A stretch of DNA of 64,000 bases from Streptomyces sp. MJM8645 (GCF_001625365.1 NZ_LJJF01000001.1:2418001-2482000); one strand, 5' to 3'. Positions 27,382 through 38,480 are shown, counted from the stretch's first letter. Made by a program: numbers and translations. Notes: a model not told the origin generated them from the sequence alone.

Positions 27382-28704
27382 TCAGCGCGCGTCCGCGTCC
27401 CCGCCCACGGTCTGCGTCGCCTCGCCGCGCACGTGCCCGTCACCAGTGACGATGTACTTGGTGCTGGTCAGCTCGGGCAGGCCCATCGGGCCGCGGGCGT
27501 GCAGCTTCTGGGTGGAGATGCCGATCTCCGCGCCGAAGCCGAACTCGGCGCCGTCGGTGAAGCGGGTGGAGGCGTTGACGGCCACCGTGGTCGAGTCGAC
27601 CAACCGGGTGAAGCGCCGGGCGGCGGCCTGCGAGGTGGTGACGATCGCCTCGGTGTGGCCGGAGGACCAGCGGCGGATGTGCTCGACGGCGGCGTCCAGC
27701 GAGGGCACCACGGCTGCGGCCAGGTCGTAGGACAGGTACTCGGCGCCCCAGTCCTCGTCGGTGGCGGGCACCACGGTGGCGGCGCCGCCCTCCGCGGCCT
27801 TGAGCACCGCGTCGTCGCCGTGCACGGTCACCCCGGCCTCGGCGAGGGCGGCCAGCGCGAGCGGCAGGAAGGCGTCCGCGACGTCCTGGTGGACGAGCAG
27901 CGTCTCGGCCGCGTTGCAGACGCTGACCCGCTGCGCTTTGGAGTTCAGCAGGATGCCGACGGCCATCGCCAGGTCGGTCTGCGCGTCCACGTAGACGTGG
28001 CAGTTACCGGTGCCGGTCTCGATCACCGGCACGGTCGAGCCCTCGACCACCGTACGGATCAGCGAGGCCCCGCCGCGCGGGATCAGCACGTCGACCAGGC
28101 CGCGGGCGCGCATCAGCTCCTGGACGGAGTCCCGGCTCTCGCCCGGGACGAGCTGGACGGCGTCGGCGGGCAGCCCGGCGGCGGCGACCGCGTCCCGCAG
28201 GACGGCGACCAGCGCGGTGTTGGAGCGGTAGGCGGAGGCCGAGCCGCGCAGCAGCACGGCGTTGCCGGACTTGAGGCAGAGCGCGGCGGCGTCCACCGTG
28301 ACGTTCGGCCGGGCCTCGTAGATGATGCCGACCACGCCGAGCGGCACCCGCACCTGGCGCACGTCCAGGCCGTTGGGCAGGGTGTAGCCGCGCAGCACCT
28401 CGCCGACCGGGTCGGGCAGGCCGACGACGTCGCGCACGTCGGAGGCGATCGCGGCGATCCGCTCGTGGTCGAGGCTCAGCCGGTCGATCACCGACTCGGC
28501 GGTGCCGGCCGCGCGGGCCCGGGCCACGTCCTCGGCGTTGGCGGCGGTGATCTCGGCGCTGCGGGCCACCAGGGCGTCCGCGATCGCCAGCAGCGCGGCG
28601 TCCTTCGCCTTGCGCGGCAGCGGGGCGAGCGCGGCGGCGGCCTCCCGGGCTCGGCGCGCTACGGCGAGGACGGGGCTGTCGGCGGTGGCGAGGTCGCTGG
28701 TCAT
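27382..28704 (-). CDS. proA: Gamma-glutamyl phosphate reductase
   Basis: Second step of proline synthesis: NADPH-dependent reduction of glutamyl-5-phosphate. The 440-residue product is an aldehyde-dehydrogenase-fold enzyme with [30 protein letters not shown], the [12 protein letters not shown] segment and the catalytic Cys in [12 protein letters not shown] (about residue 263). ATG at 28704 with TACCCT 6 nt upstream and no Shine-Dalgarno sequence. proB lies 0.9 kb upstream in the same direction, separated by one unknown gene, so the two are near but not adjacent. Confidence 0.97.
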   Translation of the reverse strand: MTSDLATADSPVLAVARRAREAAAALAPLPRKAKDAALLAIADALVARSAEITAANAEDVARARAAGTAESVIDRLSLDHERIAAIASDVRDVVGLPDPVGEVLRGYTLPNGLDVRQVRVPLGVVGIIYEARPNVTVDAAALCLKSGNAVLLRGSASAYRSNTALVAVLRDAVAAAGLPADAVQLVPGESRDSVQELMRARGLVDVLIPRGGASLIRTVVEGSTVPVIETGTGNCHVYVDAQTDLAMAVGILLNSKAQRVSVCNAAETLLVHQDVADAFLPLALAALAEAGVTVHGDDAVLKAAEGGAATVVPATDEDWGAEYLSYDLAAAVVPSLDAAVEHIRRWSSGHTEAIVTTSQAAARRFTRLVDSTTVAVNASTRFTDGAEFGFGAEIGISTQKLHARGPMGLPELTSTKYIVTGDGHVRGEATQTVGGDADAR

Positions 28705-28710
28705 GCGCCA

Positions 28711-28716
28711 AGGGTA
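28711..28716 (-). promoter_or_regulatory. -10 box, leaderless start of proA
   Basis: TACCCT on the minus strand, 6 nt before the proA ATG. Confidence 0.5.
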
Positions 28717-28750
28717 GCGACTGCGCAGGGCCCGCCGAGCGGCCATTTCG

Positions 28751-28802
28751 CCTGGCGGGACGGCCCGGCGAGACGACCCGGCGGGACGACCCGGCGAGAC
28801 GG
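28751..28802. repeat. Four tandem 13-bp repeats upstream of proA
   Basis: Units of the type CCCGGCGAGACGA at 28751, 28764, 28777 and 28790, with A/G and end-base variation. They occupy part of the 164-bp gap between the unknown gene at 28869 and proA, where the proA -35 region would also lie. Confidence 0.8.
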
Positions 28803-28868
28803 TTCTCCCCTGCGGCTCACCCGCCTCCGGGCCGCACCCCGGGGACCGCACCCCGGGTGCGTCCCCCC

Positions 28869-29393
28869 TCAGTACGGGTGCACCCCGCCCAGGTGCGGCG
28901 GCGGATCGCCGAAGCCCTCCGCCACCCGCTTGTGGTACGTCGCCCGGTCGACCACCTCCAGGCCGACGATCTCCCACGGCGGCAGGTTCGCGGTGACCTT
29001 GTGCTCGCCCCACAGCCGCAGCGCGATCGCCGCCGCGTCGTGCAGGTCCCGGGCCTGCTCCCAGTACCGGATCTCGGCGTGGTCGGCGGCGTAGCGGGCG
29101 GTGAGGAAGAACGAGTGGTCGTACGCCAGCCGCTCCAACGAGACGCGCAGCGAGGACAGCGGGGTGACCTGCCCGGACACGCTCAGCACCACGTGCCAGA
29201 GCCTGGCCTGCTCGGGCACGGTGGGCGACTCCTCCGGGTCCGCGTGCTGCGACCGCGGCCTGCGCGTCCCGCCGGGCCCCTGCGGCGGCGGACCGGCCGG
29301 CTCGGCGGGTCCGTCCCCGCGTCCGCCGTCGATGCTGGTCAGCCGTCGGCCCGCCGTCCCTGCGGTCAGCGTTGCCTCGCTTCTGCGTTCCAC
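28869..29393 (-). CDS. Conserved hypothetical protein between proB and proA
   Basis: A 174-residue soluble protein. The first 65 residues are disordered-looking (Gly/Pro/Arg-rich). The remaining domain is compact, with [45 protein letters not shown] and [15 protein letters not shown]. The start chosen is GTG at 29393, which has a perfect AGGAGG 7 nt upstream; in-frame starts further up lack one. It lies 168 bp after proB in the same direction. The repeated aromatic and acidic pattern is not a family I recognise. Confidence 0.75.
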   Translation of the reverse strand: MERRSEATLTAGTAGRRLTSIDGGRGDGPAEPAGPPPQGPGGTRRPRSQHADPEESPTVPEQARLWHVVLSVSGQVTPLSSLRVSLERLAYDHSFFLTARYAADHAEIRYWEQARDLHDAAAIALRLWGEHKVTANLPPWEIVGLEVVDRATYHKRVAEGFGDPPPHLGGVHPY

Positions 29394-29561
29394 CGGCGGC
29401 CTCCTGTTCGGCGATGTCGTGTCGTCCCCCGCACCGGACCCGCCGGCCCGCGGCCGACCGGTACGGCTGCACCGCTCCTCGCCCGCGGCCGGGCCACTCC
29501 CCGTACGGAGCGGCCCGCCGACCGCGCTCAACCGATCGGCCGGTACCGGCACACCGGCCGG

Positions 29562-30698
29562 TCAGCCGCGCAGAACGACCAGGTCGTCGCGGTGGACGAC
29601 CTCACGCTCGTACGCGGCGCCGAACTCCTGGGCCAGGTCGCGGGTGGACCGGCCGAGCAGGCGGGGCAACTCCCTCGCATCAAAGTTGACCAGTCCGCGA
29701 GCCACGATGTGGCCGTTTTCGGCAAGAAGGTCCACCGGATCACCCGCCGTGAACTCCCCGTCCACCTTGGTGACCCCGGCGGGCAGCAGCGAGGCGCCGC
29801 CGGAGACGACGGCCGTGACGGCGCCCGCGTCGAGGTGCAGGGCGCCGCGCGGGCTGCTCGCGTGGGCCAGCCAGAGCATCCGGTCGGAGGTGCGGCTGCC
29901 GGTGCGCAGGAACAGGGTGCCGGTGCGCCGTCCGGCCAGCGCGTCGGCGGCCTGGCTGGCGGCGGTGAGCACCACCGGGATGCCCGCGCCGGTGGCGATC
30001 CGGGCCGCCTCGACCTTGGTGACCATGCCGCCGGTGCCGACGCCGGCCTTGCCCGCGCTGCCGATCTCGACGCCGTCGAGGTCGTGCGGGCCGCTCACCT
30101 GGTCGATCCGGCTGGTGCCGGGCCGGGCCGGGTCGCCGTCGTAGAGGCCGTCCACGTCGGAGAGCAGCACGAGCAGGTCGGCCCGGACCAGGTGGGCGAC
30201 CAGCGCGGCCAGCCGGTCGTTGTCCCCGAACTTGATTTCGGCGGTGGCGACGGTGTCGTTCTCGTTGACGATCGGCATCGCGCCCATCGCCAGCAGCTGG
30301 TCGAGGGTGCGGTAGGCATTGCGGTAGTGGGCGCGCCGGCTGGCGTCCTCGGCGGTGAGCAGCACCTGGCCGACCCGGATGCCGTACCGGGCGAAGGAGG
30401 CGGTGTAGCGGGCGACCAGCAGGCCCTGGCCGACGCTGGCGGCGGCCTGCTGGCGGGCCAGGTCCTTGGGCCGCTGGTCCAGGCCGAGCGGGGCCAGGCC
30501 GGCGGCGATGGCGCCGGAGGAGACGAGGACGACCTCTGGCGCGTCCGGGCGGCTGCGCACCTTGGCCAGCGCGTCCACCAGGGCGTCGACCCGGTCGGCG
30601 TCCAGGCCGCCGGCCGCCGTGGTGAGGGAGGAGGAGCCGACCTTGACGACGATCCGCCGGGCGGTCAGCACCTCCTCGCGCAGTGAGTCCTCGCTCAT
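29562..30698 (-). CDS. proB: Glutamate 5-kinase
   Basis: First step of proline synthesis: ATP-dependent phosphorylation of glutamate, normally feedback-inhibited by proline. The 378-residue product has the amino-acid-kinase domain ([51 protein letters not shown]) to about 270 and a C-terminal PUA domain ([27 protein letters not shown]). The ATG at 30698 has only a distant GAAGGG. The PUA domain modulates activity in E. coli. Confidence 0.96.
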   Translation of the reverse strand: MSEDSLREEVLTARRIVVKVGSSSLTTAAGGLDADRVDALVDALAKVRSRPDAPEVVLVSSGAIAAGLAPLGLDQRPKDLARQQAAASVGQGLLVARYTASFARYGIRVGQVLLTAEDASRRAHYRNAYRTLDQLLAMGAMPIVNENDTVATAEIKFGDNDRLAALVAHLVRADLLVLLSDVDGLYDGDPARPGTSRIDQVSGPHDLDGVEIGSAGKAGVGTGGMVTKVEAARIATGAGIPVVLTAASQAADALAGRRTGTLFLRTGSRTSDRMLWLAHASSPRGALHLDAGAVTAVVSGGASLLPAGVTKVDGEFTAGDPVDLLAENGHIVARGLVNFDARELPRLLGRSTRDLAQEFGAAYEREVVHRDDLVVLRG

Positions 30699-30934
30699 CT
30701 CGCTGTACGCCCTTCCGGTGTGGTGCGGGTGCGGCGGGCCGGGCCCGGCCGTCACCCCCGAAATCTACGCGATCCGCGCAGGTCGCCCGCAGGGTGTTTC
30801 ACCGGCTGGACCGGCGCCGCCACGGCCGGGCCGCCGGTCCGGACGGCCGGCACGGCCCGGCCGACCCGCTGAAGCCCCGGGCCTCCCGGGCGAAGTGACG
30901 CTCCGTCAGTTCCGGACGGGGGCCGGACACACGG

Positions 30935-30970
30935 ACGGCCCCCACCGCCCCGGAGGGTGGTGGGGGCCGT
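30935..30970 (-). terminator. Terminator of the rplU-rpmA-obgE group
   Basis: 16 pairs (30935-30950 with 30955-30970, one G-U) and a CGGA tetraloop, 40 bp beyond the obgE stop. The 311-bp gap 30699-31009 contains nothing else recognisable except the upstream DNA of proB. Confidence 0.8.
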
Positions 30971-31009
30971 TCGCCCGGGCCGGCTCAGGACGCGTCCCGG
31001 CCGGCCGGG

Positions 31010-32488
31010 TCACTCCTCGTCGTCGCCCTCGTCGATGGCGGCCGGGCGGGTGCTGGAGAGCGCCTCGAAGGCGAGGAACTCGGCCTCGGCCGCGTCCCGG
31101 CCCTTCTGCTTCTCGCGGCGGCGGTCGACCGCCGGGCGCGGGCTCTCCAGGCGGTGGTCCTCACCGCGGCGGCCGAGCATCTCGGCGCCGGCGGCCATGG
31201 TCGGCTCCCAGTCGAAGACGACGGCGTTCTCGTCCGGGCCGATGATGACGGTGTCGCCCTCGTGCGCCCCGACCTTCCACAGCTTGTCCTCGACGCCGAG
31301 GCGGGCCAGCCGGTCGGCGAGGTAGCCGACGGCCTCGTCGTTGGAGAAGTCGGTCTGGCGGACCCAGCGCTCCGGCTTGGTGCCGCGGATGCGGTAGGCG
31401 CCGTCCTCCTCGGTGATGGTGAAGCCCTCGTCGTCCACGGCCTTGGGCCGCAGCACGATCCGGGTCGACTCCTCGACCGGCTTGGCGGCGCGTGCCTCGG
31501 CGACGATCTGCGCCAGCGCGAAGTTCAGCTCGCGCAGGCCCTTGCGGGAGGCGGCGGAGACCTCGAACACCTGGTAGCCGCGCTCCTCCAGGGACTCCCG
31601 GGTGAGGTCGGCGATGTCCTGGCCGTCCGGCACGTCCACCTTGTTGAGCGCGACCAGGCGCGGGCGCTCCTCCAGACCGCCGTACTCGGCCAGTTCGGCC
31701 TCGATGGTCTCCAGGTCGGTCAGCGGGTCGCGGCCGGGCTCCAGGGTGGCGCAGTCCAGCACGTGCACCAGCACCGAGCAGCGCTCGACGTGCCGCAGGA
31801 ACTCCAGGCCCAGGCCGCGGCCCTGGCTGGCGCCGGGGATCAGGCCGGGCACGTCGGCGATGGTGTACACGGTGTCGCCGGCGGTGACCACGCCGAGGTT
31901 GGGGATCAGGGTGGTGAACGGGTAGTCCGCGATCTTCGGCTTGGCCGCCGAGAGCACCGAGATCAGCGAGGACTTGCCGGCGCTCGGGTAGCCCACCAGG
32001 GCCACGTCGGCGACGGACTTGAGCTCCATCACGATGTCGCGGGCCTCGCCGGGCTCGCCGAGCAGCGCGAAGCCGGGCGCCTTGCGGCGGGCCGAGGACA
32101 GCGCGGAGTTGCCGAGGCCGCCGCGGCCGCCCTGGGCGGCGACGAAGCTGGTGCCGTGCCCGACCAGGTCGGCCAGCACCTCGCCGTTGCGGTCCAGCAC
32201 CACGGTGCCGTCCGGCACCAGCAGGACGAGGTCGCCGCCGTCCGCGCCGGTGCGGTGGCCGCCCGCGCCGGGCTTGCCGTTGGTGGCCTTGCGCTTGGGC
32301 GAGTGGTGGTACTCCAGCAGGGTGGTGACCTGCGCGTCGACGGTGAGGATGACGCTGCCGCCCTCGCCGCCGTTGCCGCCGTCGGGGCCGCCGAGCGGCT
32401 TGAACTTCTCCCGGTGCACGGAGGCGCAGCCGTGGCCCCCGTTACCCGCGGCGACGTGAAGTTCGACGCGGTCCACGAAGGTGGTCAT
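31010..32488 (-). CDS. obgE: Obg GTPase
   Basis: GTPase that associates with the 50S subunit and couples ribosome assembly to growth; in Streptomyces Obg influences aerial mycelium formation. The 492-residue product has the glycine-rich Obg fold (1-158, with AGNGGHG and [11 protein letters not shown]), the G domain ([10 protein letters not shown]-loop at about 166-174, DVPG, NKVD) and the C-terminal OCT domain ([18 protein letters not shown]). A charged tail of about 60 residues ends in DEGDDEE. ATG with GGAGG 8 nt upstream. A hairpin separates it from rpmA. Confidence 0.97.
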   Translation of the reverse strand: MTTFVDRVELHVAAGNGGHGCASVHREKFKPLGGPDGGNGGEGGSVILTVDAQVTTLLEYHHSPKRKATNGKPGAGGHRTGADGGDLVLLVPDGTVVLDRNGEVLADLVGHGTSFVAAQGGRGGLGNSALSSARRKAPGFALLGEPGEARDIVMELKSVADVALVGYPSAGKSSLISVLSAAKPKIADYPFTTLIPNLGVVTAGDTVYTIADVPGLIPGASQGRGLGLEFLRHVERCSVLVHVLDCATLEPGRDPLTDLETIEAELAEYGGLEERPRLVALNKVDVPDGQDIADLTRESLEERGYQVFEVSAASRKGLRELNFALAQIVAEARAAKPVEESTRIVLRPKAVDDEGFTITEEDGAYRIRGTKPERWVRQTDFSNDEAVGYLADRLARLGVEDKLWKVGAHEGDTVIIGPDENAVVFDWEPTMAAGAEMLGRRGEDHRLESPRPAVDRRREKQKGRDAAEAEFLAFEALSSTRPAAIDEGDDEE

Positions 32489-32534
32489 GGTGTGCCTCCA
32501 GTGTGCGAAAGTCTGCTGCTACCTGCGTAAAGCA

Positions 32535-32570
32535 TGAAGGGTGGACCGGAACATTCCGGCCCACCCTTCA
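32535..32570 (-). terminator. Hairpin between rpmA and obgE
   Basis: TGAAGGGTGG (32535-32544) pairs with CCACCCTTCA (32561-32570), an A/C mismatch, then CCGGAA/TTCCGG around CA. It probably reduces read-through from the ribosomal protein genes into obgE. Confidence 0.7.
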
Positions 32571-32588
32571 CTGTGAGTCTGGTGTGAC

Positions 32589-32846
32589 TCAGGCCTCGAC
32601 GGCCACGATGTTGACGACCTTGCGGCCGCGGCGGGTGCCGAACTGCACGGCACCGGCGGTCAGCGCGAACAGGGTGTCGTCGCCACCGCGACCGACGCCC
32701 GCACCCGGGTGGAAGTGGGTGCCGCGCTGGCGCACGAGGATCTCGCCGGCGGAGACGACCTGGCCGCCGAAGCGCTTCACGCCGAGGCGCTGGGCGTTCG
32801 AGTCACGGCCGTTACGGGTAGAGCTTGCGCCCTTCTTGTGTGCCAT
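32589..32846 (-). CDS. rpmA: 50S ribosomal protein L27
   Basis: Ribosomal protein near the peptidyl-transferase centre. The 85 residues begin [20 protein letters not shown], the standard L27 N-terminus without the cleavable extension found in Firmicutes, followed by [25 protein letters not shown] preceded by GGGGAT. It follows rplU by 14 bp in one transcript. Confidence 0.99.
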   Translation of the reverse strand: MAHKKGASSTRNGRDSNAQRLGVKRFGGQVVSAGEILVRQRGTHFHPGAGVGRGGDDTLFALTAGAVQFGTRRGRKVVNIVAVEA

Positions 32847-32860
32847 ATCTCGCTATCCCC

Positions 32861-33178
32861 TTACTTGCTGACCGAGTCGATGCTGGTGATGCGCACCGCG
32901 GTGTGCTTCTGACGGTGACCCTGGCGACGGCGGTAGCCGGTCTTGTTCTTGTAGCGCAGGATGATGATCTTGTCACCCTTGGTCTGGTCGACGACCTCGG
33001 CGTGGGTCTTCACACCGGCCAGGACCCACGGGTCGGACGTGACGGCTTCGCCGTCGACGATCAGGATGGTCGAGAGCTCGACCGAGTCACCCGGCTTGGC
33101 CTCGATACGGTCGATCTCCAGCACGTCGCCGACGGCGACCTTGTGCTGGCGGCCGCCTGCGCGAACGATCGCGTACAT
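32861..33178 (-). CDS. rplU: 50S ribosomal protein L21
   Basis: Binds 23S rRNA domain on the solvent side. The 105 residues start [21 protein letters not shown] and end in the conserved [14 protein letters not shown]. The ATG at 33178 is set by this signature; the frame stays open upstream only through non-coding DNA. It leads the rplU-rpmA(-obgE) group. Confidence 0.98.
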   Translation of the reverse strand: MYAIVRAGGRQHKVAVGDVLEIDRIEAKPGDSVELSTILIVDGEAVTSDPWVLAGVKTHAEVVDQTKGDKIIILRYKNKTGYRRRQGHRQKHTAVRITSIDSVSK

Positions 33179-33301
33179 GCGGTACCTGCTTTCCTTACTC
33201 GGTCGGAACTCCCGACGCCAGCCGCCTGGGTACGGACACAGGGGCCTCTCCCCGCCCGCTGCCGCGCGAACGCGGCGCTTCGGGAAGGTGATGTGCTCGG
33301 G

Positions 33302-33331
33302 AGCGTGTGGCGTAGACACGCCGAGGGTCAA
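33302..33331 (-). promoter_or_regulatory. Candidate rplU promoter
   Basis: On the minus strand TTGACC (33326-33331), an 18-bp spacer and CACGCT (33302-33307). The predicted start would be about 120 nt before rplU, leaving a leader in which an L21-type control element could lie; I could not fold one with confidence. Confidence 0.35.
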
Positions 33332-33372
33332 GAATACGGACCGGCCGCCCGGGGGGCAAACCGGCCCGTACG

Positions 33373-33402
33373 GCCCGGGGCGGGAAGGGTCCCGCCCCGG
33401 GC
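33373..33402 (-). terminator. RNase E gene terminator
   Basis: A perfect 13-bp stem (33373-33385 with 33390-33402) and an AGGG loop, 10 bp after the rne stop codon. Confidence 0.8.
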
Positions 33403-33411
33403 GCGTGGGCA

Positions 33412-36400
33412 CTACTCGGCCGCCGTATCACCTTCGGCGGCCGCCGCCTTCTTGGCCGCCGCGCTCGTCCGCTTGGTCGCGGTCTTGCGGGCGGTGGTCT
33501 TCTTGGCCGCCGTGGTCGTCTTCTTGGCGGCGGTCTTCTTCGCGGCGGTCTTGCGGGCGGCCCGCTTCTTGGGCGCCGGAGCCTCCTCCGCGGACGGCTC
33601 CTCGGCCTCGGCCTCGGCGGCCGGGGCCTCCTCCGCGGGCGCCTCGACGACGGCCTCCACGGCCTCGACGGCCTCGGGGGTCACCACGGCCGGGGCGGCC
33701 GGGGTGGCAGCCTCCAGGGCCGCCTCCAGCGCCGCGTCGGCCCGCGCCTGGAGCACCACGATCTCGGCCTCGCCCGGCGCCCCGGCCGGAGCCGTCGCCT
33801 TGCGGACCGCGCGGCGGCGGGTGCGGCCGGCCGGAGCCGCCGCGGCGGCGGCGGGGATCTCGACCAGGTCCGGCTGGACGGCCGGGGCCTCCTCGACGGC
33901 CTCCGCCTCGACGCCCGGGACCTCCAGGGCCAGCTGGCCCTCGATCTCCTCGCGCACCGGCTCGCCCTCGACGACCACCTCGGCCACCGCGGCCTCGACG
34001 GCCTGCGGCTCCTCGGCGGCCGCCCCGCCCTTGCCCCGACGACGGCGCTTGCTGCTGCCCGCGGCCGCCTCGGCCGACACGGCCGGGGTGTGGACGTGGG
34101 CGCTCGGCTGCTCCATGTGAACGATCACGCCGCGGCCGTTGCAGTGCACGCACGGCTCGGAGAAGGACTCCAGCAGGCCCTGGCCGACCCGCTTGCGGGT
34201 CATCTGGACCAGGCCCAGCGAGGTGACCTCGGCCACCTGGTGCTTGGTCCGGTCCCGGCCCAGGCACTCCAGCAGGCGGCGCAGCACCAGGTCCCGGTTG
34301 GACTCCAGCACCATGTCGATGAAGTCGATCACGATGATGCCGCCGAGGTCGCGCAGCCGCAGCTGGCGCACGATCTCCTCGGCCGCCTCGATGTTGTTGC
34401 GGGTGACCGTCTCCTCCAGGTTGCCGCCCTGGCCGACGAACTTCCCGGTGTTGACGTCGATGACGACCATCGCCTCGGTGCGGTCGATCACCAGCGAACC
34501 GCCGCTGGGCAGCCAGACCTTGCGGTCCAGCGCCTTCATCAGCTGCTCGTCGATCCGGTAGGTGGCGAACACGTCCACCTCGGAGGTCCACCGCTGGAGC
34601 CGCCCGGCGAGGTCCGGGGCCACGTTGGAGACGTAGTCGTGGATGGTGCTCCACGCCTCGTCGCCGGAGACGATGACCTTGGTGAAGTCCTCGTTGAAGA
34701 TGTCGCGGACGACCCGGACGGTCATGTCCGGCTCGCCGTACAGCAGCGCGGGGGCGTTGCCGGTCGCGGCCTTCTTCTGGATGTCCTCCCACTGCTGCTG
34801 CAGCCGCTGGACGTCGCGGGTCAGCTCCTCCTCGGAGGCGCCCTCGGCGGCGGTGCGCACGATGACGCCCGCGTCGTCCGGGACGATCTTCTTGAGGATC
34901 TGCTTCAGGCGGGCGCGCTCGTTCTCGGGGAGCTTGCGCGAGATGCCGGTCATCGAGCCCTCGGGCACGTAGACCAGGTAGCGGCCGGGCAGCGAGATCT
35001 GGCTGGTCAGGCGGGCGCCCTTGTGGCCGATCGGGTCCTTGGAGACCTGCACCAGCACGGACTGGCCGGACTTCAGCACCGACTCGATCCGGCGCGGGCC
35101 ACCGTGGCCCAGCGCACCGAAGTTGACCTCGCCGGCGTACAGCACGGCGTTGCGGCCCTTGCCGATGTCGACGAAGGCGGCCTCCATCGACGGCAGCACG
35201 TTCTGGACCTTGCCCAGGTAGACGTTGCCGACGTACGAGGTGGCCTGCTCCTTGTTGACGTAGTGCTCGACCAGCACGCCGTCCTCGAGGACGCCGATCT
35301 GGGTCCGCTGGCCGTTCTGGCGCACCACCATGACGCGCTCGACCGACTCGCGGCGGGCCAGGAACTCGGCCTCGGTGATGATCGGCACCCGGCGGCGGCC
35401 CAGCTCGCGGCCCTCGCGGCGGCGCTGCTTCTTCGCCTCCAGACGGGTCGAGCCCTTGATGGACTGCACCTCGTCCGGGTCGAAGGACGGCTCGGTGGAA
35501 CGGCGGCGCGGCTCGCGCACCTTCACCACCGTGCGGACCCCGTCCTCGGTGGTCTCGGCGGTCTCGACGGCACCGGCCTCACCGCTGCGGCGGCGACGAC
35601 GGCGACGACGGCGGGACGAGGACAGGCCGGCGGCCAGGTCGTCATCGTCCTCGACGTCCTCCTCGACGTCCGCGGCCGGCTCCTCGACGACGGACTGCCC
35701 GGTCTCGACGGCCTCGGCCTCGAACTCCTCGGCCTCGCCACGGCGACGACGGCGGCCGCCCCGACGGCGACGGCGCGACGGACGGTCGTCCTCCCACTCG
35801 CCCTCGGTCTCCGGACCGGCGACGGGGGCCTCGACGACGGGCGTCTCGACCGGCACCTCGACGACCCGCTCGACCGGCTTCGCCTTCTCGGCGGCCTTCG
35901 CCCTCTCGACGGCCTTGGCCTTCTCGGCCTTCTCCGCCCGCTCGGCCCTCTCGGCCCGCTCGGCGGCCTTCCGCTCGGCGGCCTTCGAACGGCTCGGCGG
36001 CTGCACCCGCACCGAGGTGCGCACCCGGCGGCGGCGACCGACGCCGCTGTACTCGAACTCGTCCTCCTCGCGCTGCGCGGCGGCCGGGGCCTCGACCGGC
36101 GCCGGGGCGGCAGCGGCGGGCTGCTGCTGCGCCTGCGGCTGCACGGCGGGAGCCGGGGTGGCGGCCGGGGCGGCGGCGGGCTCCTGGAACACCGGAGCCT
36201 GGAAGATCGCGGTGGACGGGCGGACCGCACGGCGGCGCACCCGGTGGGTCGGCTCGGCGGCCGGCGCGGGCTGGACGGCCACGGCCTCCTCGACCGGCTC
36301 CTCCTCGACGGGCTCCTCCGCGGCGGCGGGCTCCTCGACCGGGGTCTCGACGACCGGCGCGGCCTCGACCACGCGGCGGCGACGGGCCCGGCGGGCCGGA

Positions 36401-36978
36401 GCGGCGGGGGCCTCCTCGGCAGCCGGCTCGGCGGCGGGGGCCTCGGCCACCGGGGCGGCGGCAGCGGGCTCCTCGGCCGGGGTCTCGGCGGCGGCGGGCG
36501 CCCCGGCGGGCGCCTCGGCGCGCTTGCGGGTGCGGCGGGCCCGGACCGGCTTCTCGGCCACCGGCTCGGCGGCCGGCTCAGCGGCCTTCTCGACCGGCTT
36601 CGCGGCCGCCTTCGCGCTCGTCTTCGTCGTCTTCTCGACGGCGGGCGCCTCGGCGGCGGCCGGCTCGGTGACCACGACCGGGGTCGTCTCCGGCGTCCCG
36701 GCCGGAGCCTCGGCGCGCTTGCGGGTCCGGCGGGCCCGGACCGGCTTCTCGGCCACCGGCTCGGCGGCCGGTGCGGCCTGCGCCTCGGCGGCGGGCGCCT
36801 CGGCCTGGACGACCGTCTCGGCCGTCTCGGCGGCCGCACCCTGCGGGGTGCCCGCCGGGCGGGACACCGCACGGCGACGGCGGCGCGGCGGCGCCGCGGA
36901 GGTGCCTTCGCCGCCGGTCGGGGCGGTCTCGTTCTGTTCCGTCGCCGCGTTCTGCTGCGGATCGGTGTTATCGAGCAT
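33412..36978 (-). CDS. rne: Ribonuclease E/G (RNase ES type)
   Basis: Endoribonuclease for mRNA decay and rRNA processing. The 1188-residue product has the catalytic core in the middle (about 575-1010): S1 domain [20 protein letters not shown], the metal-binding aspartates in VIDVNTGK (about 838) and IVIDFIDM (about 884), and the zinc-link CVHCNGRG (about 942). The first 570 residues are Ala/Glu/Pro/Arg-rich with basic RRRR patches and a duplicated [17 protein letters not shown] segment. The C-terminus is Lys/Ala-rich like histone H1. In Streptomyces such tails recruit PNPase. ATG at 36978; the 432-bp upstream region holds a palindrome and hairpins. Confidence 0.95.
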   Translation of the reverse strand: MLDNTDPQQNAATEQNETAPTGGEGTSAAPPRRRRRAVSRPAGTPQGAAAETAETVVQAEAPAAEAQAAPAAEPVAEKPVRARRTRKRAEAPAGTPETTPVVVTEPAAAEAPAVEKTTKTSAKAAAKPVEKAAEPAAEPVAEKPVRARRTRKRAEAPAGAPAAAETPAEEPAAAAPVAEAPAAEPAAEEAPAAPARRARRRRVVEAAPVVETPVEEPAAAEEPVEEEPVEEAVAVQPAPAAEPTHRVRRRAVRPSTAIFQAPVFQEPAAAPAATPAPAVQPQAQQQPAAAAPAPVEAPAAAQREEDEFEYSGVGRRRRVRTSVRVQPPSRSKAAERKAAERAERAERAEKAEKAKAVERAKAAEKAKPVERVVEVPVETPVVEAPVAGPETEGEWEDDRPSRRRRRGGRRRRRGEAEEFEAEAVETGQSVVEEPAADVEEDVEDDDDLAAGLSSSRRRRRRRRRSGEAGAVETAETTEDGVRTVVKVREPRRRSTEPSFDPDEVQSIKGSTRLEAKKQRRREGRELGRRRVPIITEAEFLARRESVERVMVVRQNGQRTQIGVLEDGVLVEHYVNKEQATSYVGNVYLGKVQNVLPSMEAAFVDIGKGRNAVLYAGEVNFGALGHGGPRRIESVLKSGQSVLVQVSKDPIGHKGARLTSQISLPGRYLVYVPEGSMTGISRKLPENERARLKQILKKIVPDDAGVIVRTAAEGASEEELTRDVQRLQQQWEDIQKKAATGNAPALLYGEPDMTVRVVRDIFNEDFTKVIVSGDEAWSTIHDYVSNVAPDLAGRLQRWTSEVDVFATYRIDEQLMKALDRKVWLPSGGSLVIDRTEAMVVIDVNTGKFVGQGGNLEETVTRNNIEAAEEIVRQLRLRDLGGIIVIDFIDMVLESNRDLVLRRLLECLGRDRTKHQVAEVTSLGLVQMTRKRVGQGLLESFSEPCVHCNGRGVIVHMEQPSAHVHTPAVSAEAAAGSSKRRRRGKGGAAAEEPQAVEAAVAEVVVEGEPVREEIEGQLALEVPGVEAEAVEEAPAVQPDLVEIPAAAAAAPAGRTRRRAVRKATAPAGAPGEAEIVVLQARADAALEAALEAATPAAPAVVTPEAVEAVEAVVEAPAEEAPAAEAEAEEPSAEEAPAPKKRAARKTAAKKTAAKKTTTAAKKTTARKTATKRTSAAAKKAAAAEGDTAAE
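36512..36771 (-). repeat. 65-bp direct repeat inside rne
   Basis: 36512-36576 and 36707-36771 differ by one base over 65 bp. The offset is 195 bp (65 codons), so both copies encode the same basic peptide in frame within the N-terminal scaffold. Confidence 0.85.
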
Positions 36979-37158
36979 GCGGGTGGATCTCCCGTCAGGC
37001 CCCCGGGCTCCACATCCGGGCACGGCACGGCACCCGTGGCCGGCCGGCATCGCGAGGATGCTCGGGCCGGACCCTTTCACGGTGCCGCCGCGCGGACGCG
37101 AGGCCGCACAGGGGCTCGTAGTCTCGCTCGGCGCCCCGCCGCACGGCGGGGTGTCGAA

Positions 37159-37184
37159 AGTCTTCTGGTCTGACCAGTCTTCTG
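37159..37184. promoter_or_regulatory. Palindrome with flanking direct repeats upstream of rne
   Basis: CTGGTC-T-GACCAG (37165-37177) is a perfect 13-bp palindrome, and AGTCTTCTG occurs at 37159-37167 and 37176-37184. The half-sites equal those of the DasR-responsive element but are one base closer together. It is about 190 bp before rne. Confidence 0.5.
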
Positions 37185-37242
37185 AGGTTTTCCCAAGCTG
37201 CGCCGTTCCCCAACCCCGGGTGGCTCCCGGACGGGGTTCCCG

Positions 37243-37384
37243 GGCCCACCGACCGTCCTGGTCGGCGGGCCTCAGGTGGCCGGCCTGTGCTGCGACGACG
37301 CTCGCTCCCCTGGGGAGCCGCGGGAACCTGGAGGACCGTCGGGCCCAGTGAGGCACTGGACCCGGCCTCCGCCCGTCAGGCGGA
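37243..37384 (-). terminator. Hairpins after the TIGR03936 gene
   Basis: TCCGCC/GGCGGA (37368-37384) lies 27 bp past the stop codon. A stronger hairpin (37243-37254 with 37260-37271, one A/C mismatch) lies about 140 bp past it. Between and below them the 36979-37410 gap contains no gene-like ORF. Confidence 0.6.
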
Positions 37385-37410
37385 CGCGGCCCCGCGCACC
37401 CCGGCGGCTG

Positions 37411-38172
37411 TCAGCCGGCCGGGGCCGCGGCGCGGTCGAGCGCCAGCGGGTCGGTCACCGTGCCGGACTCCTCGTCGAGCGGCCCCTGCGCCAGCCTGGT
37501 CACCTCTGCGGGGACCGGCGGCGCCAGGTCGGCCGTCACACGGAGACCGGACAATACGTCGTCGGGTCGTACGGCTGGTGTGGCGTGTCGTACTACCAGG
37601 CGCAGTATCGCACAGGGACGGCCGGTCCGAACATCGCGGTCCGCTTCGGCCGCCGTGTCCGCACCGTCGACGACCTGCGGCGCGGCGATCTCGAGCGCCG
37701 CCACCGGACCGCGCGCGTCGAAGACCCGCACGCCGTTCTTGGTCACGCGTTCGACCTCGACCCGCTCGGCGGCGAGGAACACCGCGACCGCGCGGGCGGC
37801 CTCCTGCGGCTCGACGCCGTCCAGCCGGACCAGCCACTCGGAGGCCTCCAGGCGCTCCACGAAGTTCGGCGTCCGGACCTCGACCGCGTCGATCACGTCC
37901 AGTCCGGTCGGCAGCGACTCGTCCAGCTGTGCCCGCAGTTCCTCCGGGTCACGGAGGGCGGCCAGGCCGATCTCCAGGTACTCCGCCTCGCTCGCCACCC
38001 CGGTCGGGGCCGCGTTGGCGTAGGACACCTTCGGGTGCGGGGTGAAGCCGGCCGAATAGGCCATCGGCACGGAGGACCGGCGCAGGGCGCGCTCGAAAGC
38101 GCGCTGGAAGTCGCGGTGGCTGGTGAAGCGGAGCCGGCCGCGCTTGGTGTAGCGGAGACGGATCCGCTGCAC
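37411..38172 (-). CDS. TIGR03936 family protein (radical SAM-associated)
   Basis: A 253-residue soluble protein of the DUF2344/TIGR03936 family, always found near or fused to the TIGR03960 radical SAM protein. The N-terminus is the family signature: RIRLRYTKRGRLRFTSHRDFQRAFERALRR is split here as RLRFTSHRDFQRAFERAL, then YSAGFTPHPKVSYANAAPTG. No catalytic residues are known. The start is GTG at 38172 without a clear Shine-Dalgarno sequence. It follows the radical SAM gene but a terminator at 38375-38409 lies between. Its biochemical role is unestablished; the conserved pairing implies a shared reaction, possibly on RNA. Confidence 0.9.
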   Translation of the reverse strand: MQRIRLRYTKRGRLRFTSHRDFQRAFERALRRSSVPMAYSAGFTPHPKVSYANAAPTGVASEAEYLEIGLAALRDPEELRAQLDESLPTGLDVIDAVEVRTPNFVERLEASEWLVRLDGVEPQEAARAVAVFLAAERVEVERVTKNGVRVFDARGPVAALEIAAPQVVDGADTAAEADRDVRTGRPCAILRLVVRHATPAVRPDDVLSGLRVTADLAPPVPAEVTRLAQGPLDEESGTVTDPLALDRAAAPAG

Positions 38173-38374
38173 CGTCGGCGCGGGCGGAGGACCGTCGGGC
38201 GTACGGCGTGCCAGGGTCGCTCAGTCCTTAGTCAGTTGTCCCCGTCCGGCGCGACGGCTGCCGCCGCTGTCCGGACTCTGTCACCTCAAAGGGTACGCGC
38301 CCCGCCACCCCCCTCGTCCCGCCCCTGGTCAGCCGCCCCCCGACGCCCCCGGCCGCCGTCCGCTCGGCGAACGC

Positions 38375-38409
38375 ATGGAGCCCTCCCCGATTCCCGGGGA
38401 GGGCTCCAT
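38375..38409 (-). terminator. Terminator of the radical SAM gene
   Basis: A perfect 15-bp stem (38375-38389 with 38395-38409) and an ATTCC loop, 72 bp beyond the stop codon. The rest of the 308-bp gap (38173-38480) must hold the promoter of the TIGR03936 gene; I see no clear hexamers. Confidence 0.85.
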
Positions 38410-38480
38410 CCGTCACTTCGAGCACGTCACGCGGCCCGGACCCGCCCGATCCGCGCCATCCGTACCACCCGCACCATCAA

